Assembly (NCBI GenBank): GCA_002332615.1
Contig: DDAL01000007.1
Location: forward strand, 1 to 41,319
From: Sphingobacteriaceae bacterium UBA2059
GTDB lineage: Bacteria > Bacteroidota > Bacteroidia > Sphingobacteriales > Sphingobacteriaceae
Length of the DNA: 41,319 nt
Reading direction: 5' to 3'
Both the position numbers and the translations under genes were made by a program. Of the stretch, positions 1-7,802 are shown piece after piece. The number at the start of each line of letters is the position of its first letter. Position 1 is the stretch's first letter. The notes under the pieces were generated by a model, which was not told the DNA's origin, did not search any database, and saw only the letters and a program-made list of their open reading frames with translations.

Positions 1-1
1 A

Positions 2-109
2 TCGGGAAGCAGCTATAGGAAGCCGGTTGAAAAACCGGCCGGCTCGCAGTACGGTGTGTACACGCTTACCTTTGTATTCCGGAATCAGAATAGGTGGAGC
101 AAGTCCTGA
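2..109 (+). CDS. possible 3' end of an unidentified gene (partial)
   Basis: A plus-strand frame is open from the window edge to a TGA at 107-109, giving about 35 residues that end in an alternating aromatic/hydrophobic stretch (YTLTFVFRNQNRW). This resembles the last strand of an outer-membrane barrel, but that is only an impression. It would overlap the 3' end of the convergent nucleotidase gene by about 25 bases. Other frames across this GC-rich stretch are also open, including one on the minus strand, so the call is weak. A short inverted repeat (GCCGGTT/AACCGGC) lies at about 22-39. Confidence 0.2.
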   Translation, partial: SGSSYRKPVEKPAGSQYGVYTLTFVFRNQNRWSKS

Positions 110-801
110 AGATGCGCAATGTGCATGGTAACATACTCGGGAACAGGCTGACTTTTGGGATTGAAGTAAACAGCGTCCATACCAAAGTTAAGTGCTCCTT
201 TGATGTCAGCCTCCAAACTGTCTCCTATCATGACGCTTTCCTTCTTTCGGGCCCCTGCTCCCTGAAGTGCATGCTCAAAGATGGCCTTATCTGGCTTGTT
301 GACGCCTAAGCCGTCGGAAATAACAATGGTATCGAAGTAAGAACGCAAGCCACTGCAATCAATTTTGGTGGTTGTGGATTCGACAAAGCCATTGGATATA
401 AGGTGCAGGCAATACCGCTCTCTGAGGTAAGTGAGTATTTCGTGCGTATAGGGGAACAGGTTTGTCTTTGTAGGGCAAAGGCTGAGATAGGCGTCTTCTA
501 TATCGGCGGGAATGCAGTCTTGCTGCAGGCCGAGTTCAACAAAAGTTTGATGAAAGCGGCTGTTGCGCAGCTCTTGTTTATTGATTTGCCCCAGGTGATA
601 ACGCTCCCACAGCGCATGATTTATGCGGATGTAGGTTTCAATGAAAGACATCGCATCCTCCACCCCCAGGTCACAAAGCGAGTATGACTCGTACAGTTCG
701 CGAAGGGTTTCTTCGGAATTGGCATCAAAATCCCATAAGGTATGATCTAAATCAAAGAATATGTGCCTGTAAGCTTGCGTCTTAGTCGAGTTTTGTTCCA
801 T
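85..801 (-). CDS. YjjG/YfnB-type HAD hydrolase, pyrimidine 5'-nucleotidase
   Basis: A 238-residue HAD-superfamily phosphatase. HAD motif I is DLDHTLWDFD (residues 17-26); motif II is the Ser in LISNG; the motif III Lys is in GVNKPDKAIF; motif IV is MIGDSLEAD. Length and motif I fit the YjjG/YfnB family, which dephosphorylates pyrimidine nucleoside monophosphates, including non-canonical ones. I start at the ATG at 801 (MEQNSTKTQ) because the upstream in-frame extension only reads through upp. The start overlaps the upp stop by 20 bases, so the two genes are probably translationally coupled. A housekeeping nucleotidase role next to uracil salvage fits the context; the exact substrate is inferred. 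Confidence 0.85.
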   Translation of the reverse strand: MEQNSTKTQAYRHIFFDLDHTLWDFDANSEETLRELYESYSLCDLGVEDAMSFIETYIRINHALWERYHLGQINKQELRNSRFHQTFVELGLQQDCIPADIEDAYLSLCPTKTNLFPYTHEILTYLRERYCLHLISNGFVESTTTKIDCSGLRSYFDTIVISDGLGVNKPDKAIFEHALQGAGARKKESVMIGDSLEADIKGALNFGMDAVYFNPKSQPVPEYVTMHIAHLQDLLHLF

Positions 802-1426
802 AACAAAGATCGCCGGCATCGCCCAGCCCGGGTACAATATATGCTTTGGTGGTAAGCTCTTCGTCCACTGCCCCAAGCCATAGCTTTGCTTTAGGAACAT
901 GAGACTTGATGTGCGAAACACCTTCTGTGCAGGCAATAATCGAAACGATATGCAGTTCTTTAATGGCAAACCTGCTTAACAGTTCCTTGCAGCACAAAGC
1001 CATACTGCGGCCGGTGGCCAGCATGGTATCGCACATAATAACTACACGACCGTTAAGATCGGGTGTGGTTTCGTACAGCTTTTCAATAATAAAATCGTGA
1101 TCTTTGGTTGTGTGGCGATAAGCAGCAATAAAGGCAGAGTCGGCTTTGTCGAAATAGTTAAGCAGGCCCTGATGCAAAGGAAGCCCTGCACGCAAAATGG
1201 TGGCCAGAACAGGCTGCTCGGTAAGGACAGGCACTATGGCGGAGCCAAGAGGGGTTTCAAACTCGGTTTCTACATAGGGCAGTGTTTTACTGATCTCGTA
1301 GGCAAATAGTTCTCCCAGGCGTTCCACATTTCTTCTGAAACGCATACTATCCTGCTGTATTTGCGCATCGCGAAGCTCTGCCAAAAAGTGATTTCCTAGT
1401 GAGGGTTGATCAGTTAAAACGTACAT
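782..1426 (-). CDS. upp: uracil phosphoribosyltransferase
   Basis: A 214-residue cytosolic enzyme that converts uracil and PRPP to UMP in pyrimidine salvage. The PRPP-binding loop is CDTMLATGRS (132-141), and the uracil-binding C-terminal motif YIVPGLGDAGD (196-206) is intact, followed by YGTK. The usual DPMLATGGS is changed to DTMLATGRS, a loop variant. Length matches the family. It is the first gene of a two-gene unit with the downstream nucleotidase. A TATTTTAG box at 1432-1439 (7 of 8 match to TAnnTTTG) lies so close to the ATG that the mRNA may be nearly leaderless. Confidence 0.93.
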   Translation of the reverse strand: MYVLTDQPSLGNHFLAELRDAQIQQDSMRFRRNVERLGELFAYEISKTLPYVETEFETPLGSAIVPVLTEQPVLATILRAGLPLHQGLLNYFDKADSAFIAAYRHTTKDHDFIIEKLYETTPDLNGRVVIMCDTMLATGRSMALCCKELLSRFAIKELHIVSIIACTEGVSHIKSHVPKAKLWLGAVDEELTTKAYIVPGLGDAGDLCYGTKLD

Positions 1427-1445
1427 GGAGCTAAAATAATTGATT

Positions 1446-1464
1446 TTACACGTATAACATGTAA
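1446..1464. promoter_or_regulatory. dyad in the upp upstream region, possible operator
   Basis: Imperfect 7+7 inverted repeat, TTACACG and CATGTAA arms around a TATAA centre, 20 bases upstream of the upp start and next to its candidate -7 box. A second small repeat, ATATCA/TGATAT, follows at about 1469-1487. This is consistent with a regulator site for upp or for the plus-strand transcript that seems to start nearby, but AT-rich DNA gives such repeats by chance. Confidence 0.25.
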
Positions 1465-1469
1465 TTTAT

Positions 1470-1771
1470 ATCACATTTAATGATATTGTTGACTTTTATG
1501 CGCCAGATTCTGCAGGATAGGCCTGGCGTTCACTCCCTGGTTGTTATTTGTCGGCATAGTGCTCTTTTGCAGAAACTTGCTTCGTTCACCACATTCAGGT
1601 GAGTGTATAGCCATGACATTGACTAAAGAACCTTTCCTTTGGAACGGCTTTTGATGGGCAGGCACAGATGGCCGTTAAACTAATACTTGGATTAATACGT
1701 TATAAAGCAAAAGGCGCTGCGCTGTTAAATACGGCAAACGGAGGGAACTACCGCTTAGTTCCCTCTTTTTT
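1470..1771 (+). ncRNA. candidate structured small RNA (no known family recognised)
   Basis: The 365-base gap between divergent upp and uvrB has no convincing coding frame, yet ends in a strong plus-strand terminator (1741-1771) with no gene in front of it. The stretch holds paired segments: CGCCAG/CTGGCG at 1501-1506/1523-1528; CACTCCCTG/CAGGTGAGTG at 1531-1539/1596-1605 with one bulge; AACGGC/GCCGTT at 1643-1648/1671-1676. I saw no tmRNA, SRP RNA, RNase P or tRNA signature. The 5' end is a guess; no clear TAnnTTTG box was found. Alternatives are a 6S-like RNA, or a long leader that attenuates uvrB. Confidence 0.4.
1741..1771 (+). terminator. intrinsic terminator upstream of uvrB
   Basis: Perfect 10-bp stem, GAGGGAACTA (1741-1750) with TAGTTCCCTC (1756-1765), 5-base loop, then six T. 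The T-run is only on the plus-strand side, so it terminates plus-strand transcripts. No protein gene lies upstream on that strand, and the uvrB ATG is only about 20 bases further on. Confidence 0.85.
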
Positions 1772-1776
1772 ATAAT

Positions 1777-1784
1777 TATCTTTG
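1777..1784 (+). promoter_or_regulatory. TATCTTTG -7 box of uvrB
   Basis: Exact match to the Bacteroidota TAnnTTTG -7 element, directly after the terminator T-run and 7 bases before the uvrB ATG. It implies a transcript with almost no 5' untranslated region. No clear -33 TTTG was found; that position falls inside the terminator hairpin. Confidence 0.55.
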
Positions 1785-1791
1785 ATGTTGA

Positions 1792-3819
1792 ATGAATTTT
1801 AAGATCGTATCAGATTATGAGCCAAAGGGCGACCAGCCTGAAGCTATAAAACAATTGGTTGAAGGGGTGCTGCGTGATGAAAATCATCAGACGCTGCTGG
1901 GTGTTACCGGCTCGGGTAAGACGTTTACTATTGCCAATGTAATACAGCAAACACAAAAGCCTACACTTATATTGAGCCATAATAAAACGCTGGCGGCGCA
2001 GCTGTATGGCGAGTTCAAGCACTTTTTTCCTGAAAATTCGGTCAATTATTTTGTTTCTTACTACGACTACTACCAACCGGAGGCTTATATTTCGAGCACC
2101 AATACCTATATAGAAAAAGACCTGCAGATCAATGAGGAGATTGAGAAGCTAAGGCTCAGAACTACCTCTTCGCTGCTATCCGGACGCAGGGATGTAATTG
2201 TTGTTTCGTCTATTTCCTGCATTTACGGTATGGGAAACCCGGAGGATTTTTACAATTCAGTTTTTCGGTTTGCAGTGGGCACGGTGATTAGCCGCAATTC
2301 CTTCTTACACAGGCTGGTGGAAATCCTTTACTCGCGCACCACGGCCGATTTCAGGCGCGGTACTTTCAGGGTAAAGGGCGATACGGTAGATGTGTACCCG
2401 GCTTACCTGGATTATGCCTACCGTATATCGTTCTTCGGCGACGAAATTGAAGAGCTTACCTCCATCGATCCATCTACGGGCAAGACTATTGAAAAGTTTA
2501 AAGACATGGTACTGTATCCGGCCAACTTGTTTGTAACGCCTAAGGACCGCCTGACTAAGTCTATATGGGCCATACAGGAGGAGCTGGAGATACGCAAACA
2601 GCAGCTGATTGATGAGAAGCGCTTTTTGGAGGCCAAGCGGCTGGAGGAGCGTGTGGTGTATGACCTGGAGATGATGCGCGAGCTGGGCTATTGCAGCGGT
2701 ATTGAAAACTACTCGCGCTTTTTTGACGGACGTCCGCCAGGAATGCGCCCTTTCTGCCTTCTGGATTATTTTCCTGAAGATTACCTCATGGTAATTGATG
2801 AAAGCCATGTGACTATTCCTCAGGTAAGGGCCATGTATGGCGGCGACCGGTCGCGCAAGCTTTCGCTGGTTGAGTACGGTTTCAGGCTGCCGGCGGCACT
2901 TGATAACCGTCCGCTTAATTTTGATGAATTTGAACGGCTTTCGCCTCAGACTATTTATGTAAGCGCTACGCCGGGCAATTTTGAACTGGAAAAGTCGGGC
3001 GGGGTGGTTGTTGAGCAGGTGATACGCCCTACCGGGCTGCTTGATCCGGTGATTGAAATAAGACCGGTAACTACCCAGGTGGATGATTTGCTGGATGAAG
3101 TGGATAAAACGGTTAAAATGGGCGACCGGGTGCTTGTTACCACGCTTACAAAACGCATGGCCGAAGAGCTTACCAAATACATGGACCGGCTGGGCGTTAA
3201 AGTGCGCTATATACACTCTGAGGTTAAAACGCTTGAACGGGTGGAAATACTGCGGGGGCTGCGTTTAGGGGAATTTGACGTTCTTGTGGGCATTAACCTG
3301 CTCAGGGAAGGACTTGACTTGCCAGAGGTTTCGCTGGTGGCTATACTGGATGCCGATAAGGAGGGCTTTCTTCGCTCGGAGCGCTCGCTTATTCAGACCA
3401 TTGGGCGTGCGGCCCGGAATGACCGCGGAAGGGTAATAATGTATGCAGATACCATTACTGAAAGCATGCGGGTTACTATAGAGGAAACCAACAGGCGACG
3501 CGATAAGCAAATTGCTTATAACGAGGAAAACGGCATTGTGCCGCGTACGGTGGGCAAATCTAAAGAGGCTATAATTGAGCAGACCTCGGTTGCCGACTTT
3601 AAAGGCGGCACGCAAAAGGTATACGTGGGTATGGACGAAGTTCAAAGCATTGCTGCCGACCCTATTGTACAATACATGAGCAGGCCCGAACTTAAAAAAG
3701 CGATTGAGAAAACACGTAAAGAAATGATGGCCGCAGCCAAGGATATGGACTTTCTGCTGGCTGCCAAACTAAGGGATGAAATGTTTGCCCTGGAGAAATC
3801 ACTTGAATTAAAAAAATGA
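1792..3819 (+). CDS. uvrB: excinuclease ABC subunit B
   Basis: A 675-residue DNA helicase-like damage-verification subunit of nucleotide excision repair, acting with UvrA and UvrC. Walker A is GVTGSGKT (37-44). The Tyr-rich beta-hairpin region that clamps DNA starts at about 86 (YFVSYYDYYQPEAY). Motif II is DESH (336-339), motif VI is QTIGRAARN (535-543), and the C-terminal UVR motif that binds UvrC lies at about 636-671. Length matches the family. The start (MNFKIVSDYEPKGDQP) aligns with the usual N-terminus. The stop overlaps the next gene by 4 bases (ATGA). A promoter box ends just before the ATG. Confidence 0.98.
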   Translation: MNFKIVSDYEPKGDQPEAIKQLVEGVLRDENHQTLLGVTGSGKTFTIANVIQQTQKPTLILSHNKTLAAQLYGEFKHFFPENSVNYFVSYYDYYQPEAYISSTNTYIEKDLQINEEIEKLRLRTTSSLLSGRRDVIVVSSISCIYGMGNPEDFYNSVFRFAVGTVISRNSFLHRLVEILYSRTTADFRRGTFRVKGDTVDVYPAYLDYAYRISFFGDEIEELTSIDPSTGKTIEKFKDMVLYPANLFVTPKDRLTKSIWAIQEELEIRKQQLIDEKRFLEAKRLEERVVYDLEMMRELGYCSGIENYSRFFDGRPPGMRPFCLLDYFPEDYLMVIDESHVTIPQVRAMYGGDRSRKLSLVEYGFRLPAALDNRPLNFDEFERLSPQTIYVSATPGNFELEKSGGVVVEQVIRPTGLLDPVIEIRPVTTQVDDLLDEVDKTVKMGDRVLVTTLTKRMAEELTKYMDRLGVKVRYIHSEVKTLERVEILRGLRLGEFDVLVGINLLREGLDLPEVSLVAILDADKEGFLRSERSLIQTIGRAARNDRGRVIMYADTITESMRVTIEETNRRRDKQIAYNEENGIVPRTVGKSKEAIIEQTSVADFKGGTQKVYVGMDEVQSIAADPIVQYMSRPELKKAIEKTRKEMMAAAKDMDFLLAAKLRDEMFALEKSLELKK

Positions 3820-4019
3820 ACGGACAGAACAGAAACGATATATACCCCGGACTGGAAGTAGATATTATATTAAAAAAAGATCAGCGAAGCGGTAAGCTTA
3901 CCAGAGGAATAGTGCAAAACCTGCTTACCAGCTCGGCCTATCACTCCAGAGGTATAAAAGTACGCCTGGAGGACGGACAAGTGGGCCGTGTGGCGCATAT
4001 TATAGGCGACCAGGAATAA
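3816..4019 (+). CDS. YwbE-family protein (DUF2196)
   Basis: A 67-residue protein of the YwbE/DUF2196 family, whose function is not known. It contains IYPGLEVDIILKKDQRSG and a C-terminal DGQVGRVAHII segment, a small beta-rich pattern typical of the family. No signal peptide or membrane segment is seen. It overlaps uvrB through ATGA, so it is probably translated by coupling with uvrB; whether it has any repair role is unknown. Confidence 0.8.
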   Translation: MNGQNRNDIYPGLEVDIILKKDQRSGKLTRGIVQNLLTSSAYHSRGIKVRLEDGQVGRVAHIIGDQE

Positions 4020-4097
4020 TTACTAACAGCAGTTTACACTTTAATATCTGATTGTTAGTTTACTTTGTTTACAGTCAGATTTGTATTTTTACAGGAC

Positions 4098-4373
4098 ATG
4101 GGATTGATTAAATTCTTATTCATAGCAATTTGCATTATGTGGCTGATCAGGATTCTGGTGAGGCTGCTTATGCCCTATATATTTGGCCGAATAGTACGCA
4201 AAACTCAGGAGCGTATGCAAAATCCATATAATACCCAGCAAAGGCACTACCAACAGTATAAGAAACCTGAGGGCAAAGTGCATATTGACTATATTCCGCA
4301 GCAGGACCCGGAAGCAAAAGCTGCCGACGAGATTGGGGAATTTGTTGATTTTGAAGAGATTAAGGAAAAGTAG
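4098..4373 (+). CDS. DUF4834 family small membrane protein
   Basis: A 91-residue protein with an N-terminal membrane helix (about 4-28, FLFIAICIMWLIRILVRLL) followed by a polar Gln/Tyr-rich segment and an acidic end (DEIGEFVDFEEIKE). This layout matches DUF4834, a family of unknown function found mainly in Bacteroidota. I chose the ATG at 4098 instead of a TTG at 4065, because the extra residues are not family-like and overlap a TATTTTTA box (4084-4091), a possible -7 element. If that box is used, the transcript is nearly leaderless. Confidence 0.75.
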   Translation: MGLIKFLFIAICIMWLIRILVRLLMPYIFGRIVRKTQERMQNPYNTQQRHYQQYKKPEGKVHIDYIPQQDPEAKAADEIGEFVDFEEIKEK

Positions 4374-4457
4374 TTTTCTTTAGCGAAAAGCTTTTGGCCC
4401 GCTGATACGCCTCCGGGCACTGAAATGGTTTCCTTCCGGCTATTGTTAAAAATTTCA

Positions 4458-4465
4458 TATTTTTG
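4458..4465 (+). promoter_or_regulatory. TATTTTTG -7 box of the YfhO-family gene
   Basis: Exact TAnnTTTG match, 19 bases before the ATG at 4485. No matching -33 element is evident. The gap before it (4374-4457) has a weak GCCCG/CGGGC hairpin at about 4398-4420 with no T-run. Confidence 0.5.
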
Positions 4466-4484
4466 ACTTTCAATTAATTATAGG

Positions 4485-6959
4485 ATGAGTAACTGGTTTC
4501 AACGCAATGGCATTCACCTGGCCATTATCGGGTTCTTTGTTGTTTTGTGCTTTGTGTACTTTAGTCCTGCCATGCAGGGTAAGGTTCTGTATCAGGGCGA
4601 TGTTTTGCAGGCCAAGGCTATGCAAAAGGAAATTATGGATTTCAGGGCCAAAGATGGCCACGCGCCTTTGTGGACTAACAGAATGTTTGGAGGTATGCCT
4701 GCTTATCAGATATGGGCAACTTACCCAAAAAACGTTACTACCCATGTAATTGGTTTTTTTAATAAGGTATTCCCCAATCCGGTTAACATTGTACTGCTTT
4801 ACCTGCTGGGTGGTTATCTGCTCTTCAGCCTGCTCAGAATTAAGCCCTGGCTTGCTGCCGCAGGCGCCATTGCCTTTGCTTTTTCATCCTATAACTTTAT
4901 AATAATTGAGGCAGGCCACAATAACAAGGCTCTGGCCATTGCTTTCCTGGCACCTGTCGTTGCCGGTGTAATCATGACCTTTAGAGGCCGGTATACCTGG
5001 GGTGCGCTTATAACTGCGCTGTTTCTGGCTTTGGAAATAAGGGCCAACCATATACAGATGACCTATTACCTGTTCCTTGTATTGCTTATACTGGCAGGCA
5101 TTGAGCTCTATCATGCTGTAAAGAAAAATGCAACGCGAGACTTTATCAAGTCTGCCGGCTACCTGGCTGGTGCGGTGCTGCTTGCGGTACTGGTAAATGC
5201 GGGAACTTTGTGGACTACGTATGAATATGGACAGGAATCCATAAGAGGAAAGTCTAATATAAAAACAGAGGGCGAGAAGCCGTCGACCGGCCTTGGCAAG
5301 GAATATGCGTACCAGTGGAGTCAGGGCGTAGGCGAGTCGCTTACCTTCCTCATTCCTAACGCCTACGGGGGTAGTTCTACGCAGCCTTTACCCAAAGACT
5401 CGGAGGTGAAGAAAGTGCTTAAAAACCGCGGTGTTCCTGAGCAGGAACTTGAGCCTGCTGTACAGCAGCTCCAGCAATATGGTCTGTTGAGCCCTTACTG
5501 GGGTGATAAACCTTTTACTTCAGGACCTTATTACTTTGGAGCTATTATATGCTTTTTGTTTATACTGGGCTTATTTGTGGTTAAGGACCGGATTAAATGG
5601 TGGATAGCCGGAGCAACCATACTGACGCTGCTTTTGTCTTTTGGCAAGAACATGCCCTTGGTTTCGGACCTGTTCTTTGATTATTTTCCTATGTACAATA
5701 AGTTCAGGGCGGTAGAGTCTATCCTTGCCATAACCGGACTTTTATTTCCTTTGCTGGCTGTGCTTACCGTGCAGGAACTAACGAATTCGAAGCGGGACAT
5801 GCAGGCTCTGCTGAAGGATGTAAAGTATTCGGCTATTATTACCGGAGTCCTGCTGCTCATCTTTATTGTAGTACCGGGCTTGTTTTTAAGCTTTAAAGGC
5901 ATGAACCAGGAGCAGGTAAGTGCCGGACTTGCGCAGGCTACCGGAGACCAGTCGCTCGCTAATTCGCTTGTTAATGCCCTGGTGAACGACCGCACCAGTA
6001 TGCTTCGGATGGATGCGCTGCGCTCTTTAGTATTTGCTGCCATTGGCGCTGCCACGGTATGGGCGCTTGTTAAAAGAAAGATTAAGCCGAATACGGCTTT
6101 TATTATACTGGGTTTAGCAAGCCTGATTGATCTGTGGTCTGTTGACAGGAGGTATCTTAACAATAAAAACTTTGTAGACGAAAGTCAGATTGCTCAGTCT
6201 TTCCAGCCAAGGGAAGTGGATCAGCTTATTTTGCGCGACCAGTCGCTTAATTACCGGGTGCTTGATCTTACCATCAATACATTTTCGAGCGCCAATGCAT
6301 CTTATTTCCATAATACCATAGGGGGCTACCATGCGGCAAAGCTTAAGCGCTTTCAGGAAGTTTTGGATAAGCAGTTTAACAATGCCATTAATGAAGATGT
6401 GCTTGATATGCTTAATACCCGCTATGTGATTACGGCTGATCCTGCTAAAGGTTCGCAAAACATTCAGAACCGCAGTACTGCCTGCGGTAATGCCTGGTTT
6501 GTATCAACGGTAAACTATGTGAAGAGCAATGAAGAGGAAATGGCTGCTATTAACAGCTTCGACCCGCATAAGGAAGCCATAGTTCATGAAGAGTTTAAGG
6601 GATTAATTGATGAAAAGCGTGTGGGTGCTGCAGACCCTGACGCTACGATTAAACTTGTGGATTACCACCCGGACCATTTAACGTACGAGTATTCGGCTCC
6701 GAAGGATATGATTGCGGTATTTGCCGAGGTGTGGTATGACAAAGGCTGGAAGGCTTATATTGACGGGAAAGAGATTCCTCACTTCAGAGCCAACTATATT
6801 CTGCGCGCGGCACAGCTGGAGGGCGGAAATCACAAACTGGAGTTCATATTTAAACCTGCTTCCTATTATACCGGTGAAACTATTTCGCTTCTTGCATCGC
6901 TTTTGCTGGTGGGCGGTCTGGGCTTTGCGGGCTACCGGGGTGTAAGAAAGAGAAAATAA
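4485..6959 (+). CDS. YfhO-family polytopic membrane protein
   Basis: An 824-residue integral membrane protein: a first helix at about 10-28, many hydrophobic helices through about residue 540, a large extracytoplasmic soluble part (about 560-795), and a last helix at about 797-815 before a basic tail (YRGVRKRK). This layout, with FGGMPAYQIWATYP near the N-terminus and YDKGWKAYIDGKEI in the soluble domain, fits the YfhO family. Characterised Firmicutes members act in glycosylation of envelope polymers using lipid-linked sugars, so a GT-C-like role is plausible. It is convergent with a glycosyltransferase cluster, which fits but does not prove a link. Confidence 0.8.
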   Translation: MSNWFQRNGIHLAIIGFFVVLCFVYFSPAMQGKVLYQGDVLQAKAMQKEIMDFRAKDGHAPLWTNRMFGGMPAYQIWATYPKNVTTHVIGFFNKVFPNPVNIVLLYLLGGYLLFSLLRIKPWLAAAGAIAFAFSSYNFIIIEAGHNNKALAIAFLAPVVAGVIMTFRGRYTWGALITALFLALEIRANHIQMTYYLFLVLLILAGIELYHAVKKNATRDFIKSAGYLAGAVLLAVLVNAGTLWTTYEYGQESIRGKSNIKTEGEKPSTGLGKEYAYQWSQGVGESLTFLIPNAYGGSSTQPLPKDSEVKKVLKNRGVPEQELEPAVQQLQQYGLLSPYWGDKPFTSGPYYFGAIICFLFILGLFVVKDRIKWWIAGATILTLLLSFGKNMPLVSDLFFDYFPMYNKFRAVESILAITGLLFPLLAVLTVQELTNSKRDMQALLKDVKYSAIITGVLLLIFIVVPGLFLSFKGMNQEQVSAGLAQATGDQSLANSLVNALVNDRTSMLRMDALRSLVFAAIGAATVWALVKRKIKPNTAFIILGLASLIDLWSVDRRYLNNKNFVDESQIAQSFQPREVDQLILRDQSLNYRVLDLTINTFSSANASYFHNTIGGYHAAKLKRFQEVLDKQFNNAINEDVLDMLNTRYVITADPAKGSQNIQNRSTACGNAWFVSTVNYVKSNEEEMAAINSFDPHKEAIVHEEFKGLIDEKRVGAADPDATIKLVDYHPDHLTYEYSAPKDMIAVFAEVWYDKGWKAYIDGKEIPHFRANYILRAAQLEGGNHKLEFIFKPASYYTGETISLLASLLLVGGLGFAGYRGVRKRK

Positions 6960-6973
6960 ATGCACAGATAGCT

Positions 6974-7018
6974 TAAACAAAAGGCCGGGCTTTTTTACAA
7001 GCTCCGGCCTTTTGTTTA
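6974..7018. terminator. bidirectional terminator between YfhO gene and glycosyltransferase cluster
   Basis: Perfect 15-bp stem with arms TAAACAAAAGGCCGG and CCGGCCTTTTGTTTA around a 15-base loop that can itself pair GCTT/AAGC. T-rich arms on both strands serve the two convergent genes. Confidence 0.85.
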
Positions 7019-7025
7019 TTCTGCC

Positions 7026-7799
7026 TCAATCATTCGTACGCCGATGCTTTAGGTAATATAGACCAAGCCGACAGGCTATAACCAGATGATTAAACACATT
7101 GGGCAGTAATCCGTAGTGCTTCGACAGGATGGCAAAGCGCTCTTTGAGGCTCTCGCGGTGTCGTTTTTTAGACATCCCTCCTACCAGATATTTGGCAACA
7201 TAACCTTCTACGCGGACCACTTTCCTGGCTTCCTTCAGGGCGTTGAGTATCCAGTCGATATCTGCACTTAGTTTATACTGAGGGTTATAGAAGCCGGCGA
7301 GCTGGCGGCGTATATAAATGGCCTGGTGACTCACACTCATTCCATACTTAAAGCTTTGGAAGGTTAGCTGCCCGGGTACTTTATGCCTGCGCCTGCCCAG
7401 GCTTTTCCACTCCTGGCTGTACATTTCTGTTTCACCGTAATAAATGTCGGCGTTGGGCTTTGTGGAAAAGACTTTTTCCACCGTATGGGGAGAATAGAGC
7501 TCATCTCCTGAGTTCATAAATAGAACATAGTCGCCGCCTGCAAGCCGGAGGCCCTTATTCATAGCGTCGTATATTCCTTTGTCTTTTTCGGAGACCAGCA
7601 CGGCAATCCTGTGGCGATAGGACTCTATAATTTGCAGGGTGCCATCTGTGGAGCCTCCGTCAATAACAATATATTCAATGTTTGTATAGGTTTGACTGAG
7701 CACCGAAAGCAGGGTGCGCTCTATGTCTTTTGCATTATTGTATACAACGGTAATGATGCTTAATACCGGCTTGAAGCCGGTTTGAGGGCGGGTATGCAT
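7026..7799 (-). CDS. glycosyltransferase family 2 (WcaA-like)
   Basis: A 257-residue GT-A fold transferase. The nucleotide-sugar motifs are DGGSTDGT (47-54) and EKDKGIYDAMNKG (71-83), and NSGDEL (96-101) sits where the metal-binding DxD lies. The C-terminal half holds ADIDW, the usual acceptor/catalytic region of this group. No membrane helix is seen. It is the last gene of a four-gene minus-strand run, 3 bases after the family 4 transferase. It probably adds one sugar to a lipid-linked surface glycan; donor and acceptor cannot be told from sequence. Confidence 0.87.
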   Translation of the reverse strand: MHTRPQTGFKPVLSIITVVYNNAKDIERTLLSVLSQTYTNIEYIVIDGGSTDGTLQIIESYRHRIAVLVSEKDKGIYDAMNKGLRLAGGDYVLFMNSGDELYSPHTVEKVFSTKPNADIYYGETEMYSQEWKSLGRRRHKVPGQLTFQSFKYGMSVSHQAIYIRRQLAGFYNPQYKLSADIDWILNALKEARKVVRVEGYVAKYLVGGMSKKRHRESLKERFAILSKHYGLLPNVFNHLVIACRLGLYYLKHRRTND

Positions 7800-7802
7800 G
7801 AT

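Noticed and set aside
1477..1665. 62-residue minus-strand frame in the upp-uvrB gap
   Set aside because: No recognisable domain or promoter, and it lies opposite a plus-strand structured stretch with its own terminator.
2305..3216. 303-residue minus-strand frame inside uvrB
   Set aside because: Opposite-strand shadow of a gene with all family motifs; composition is His/Arg-rich with no domain.
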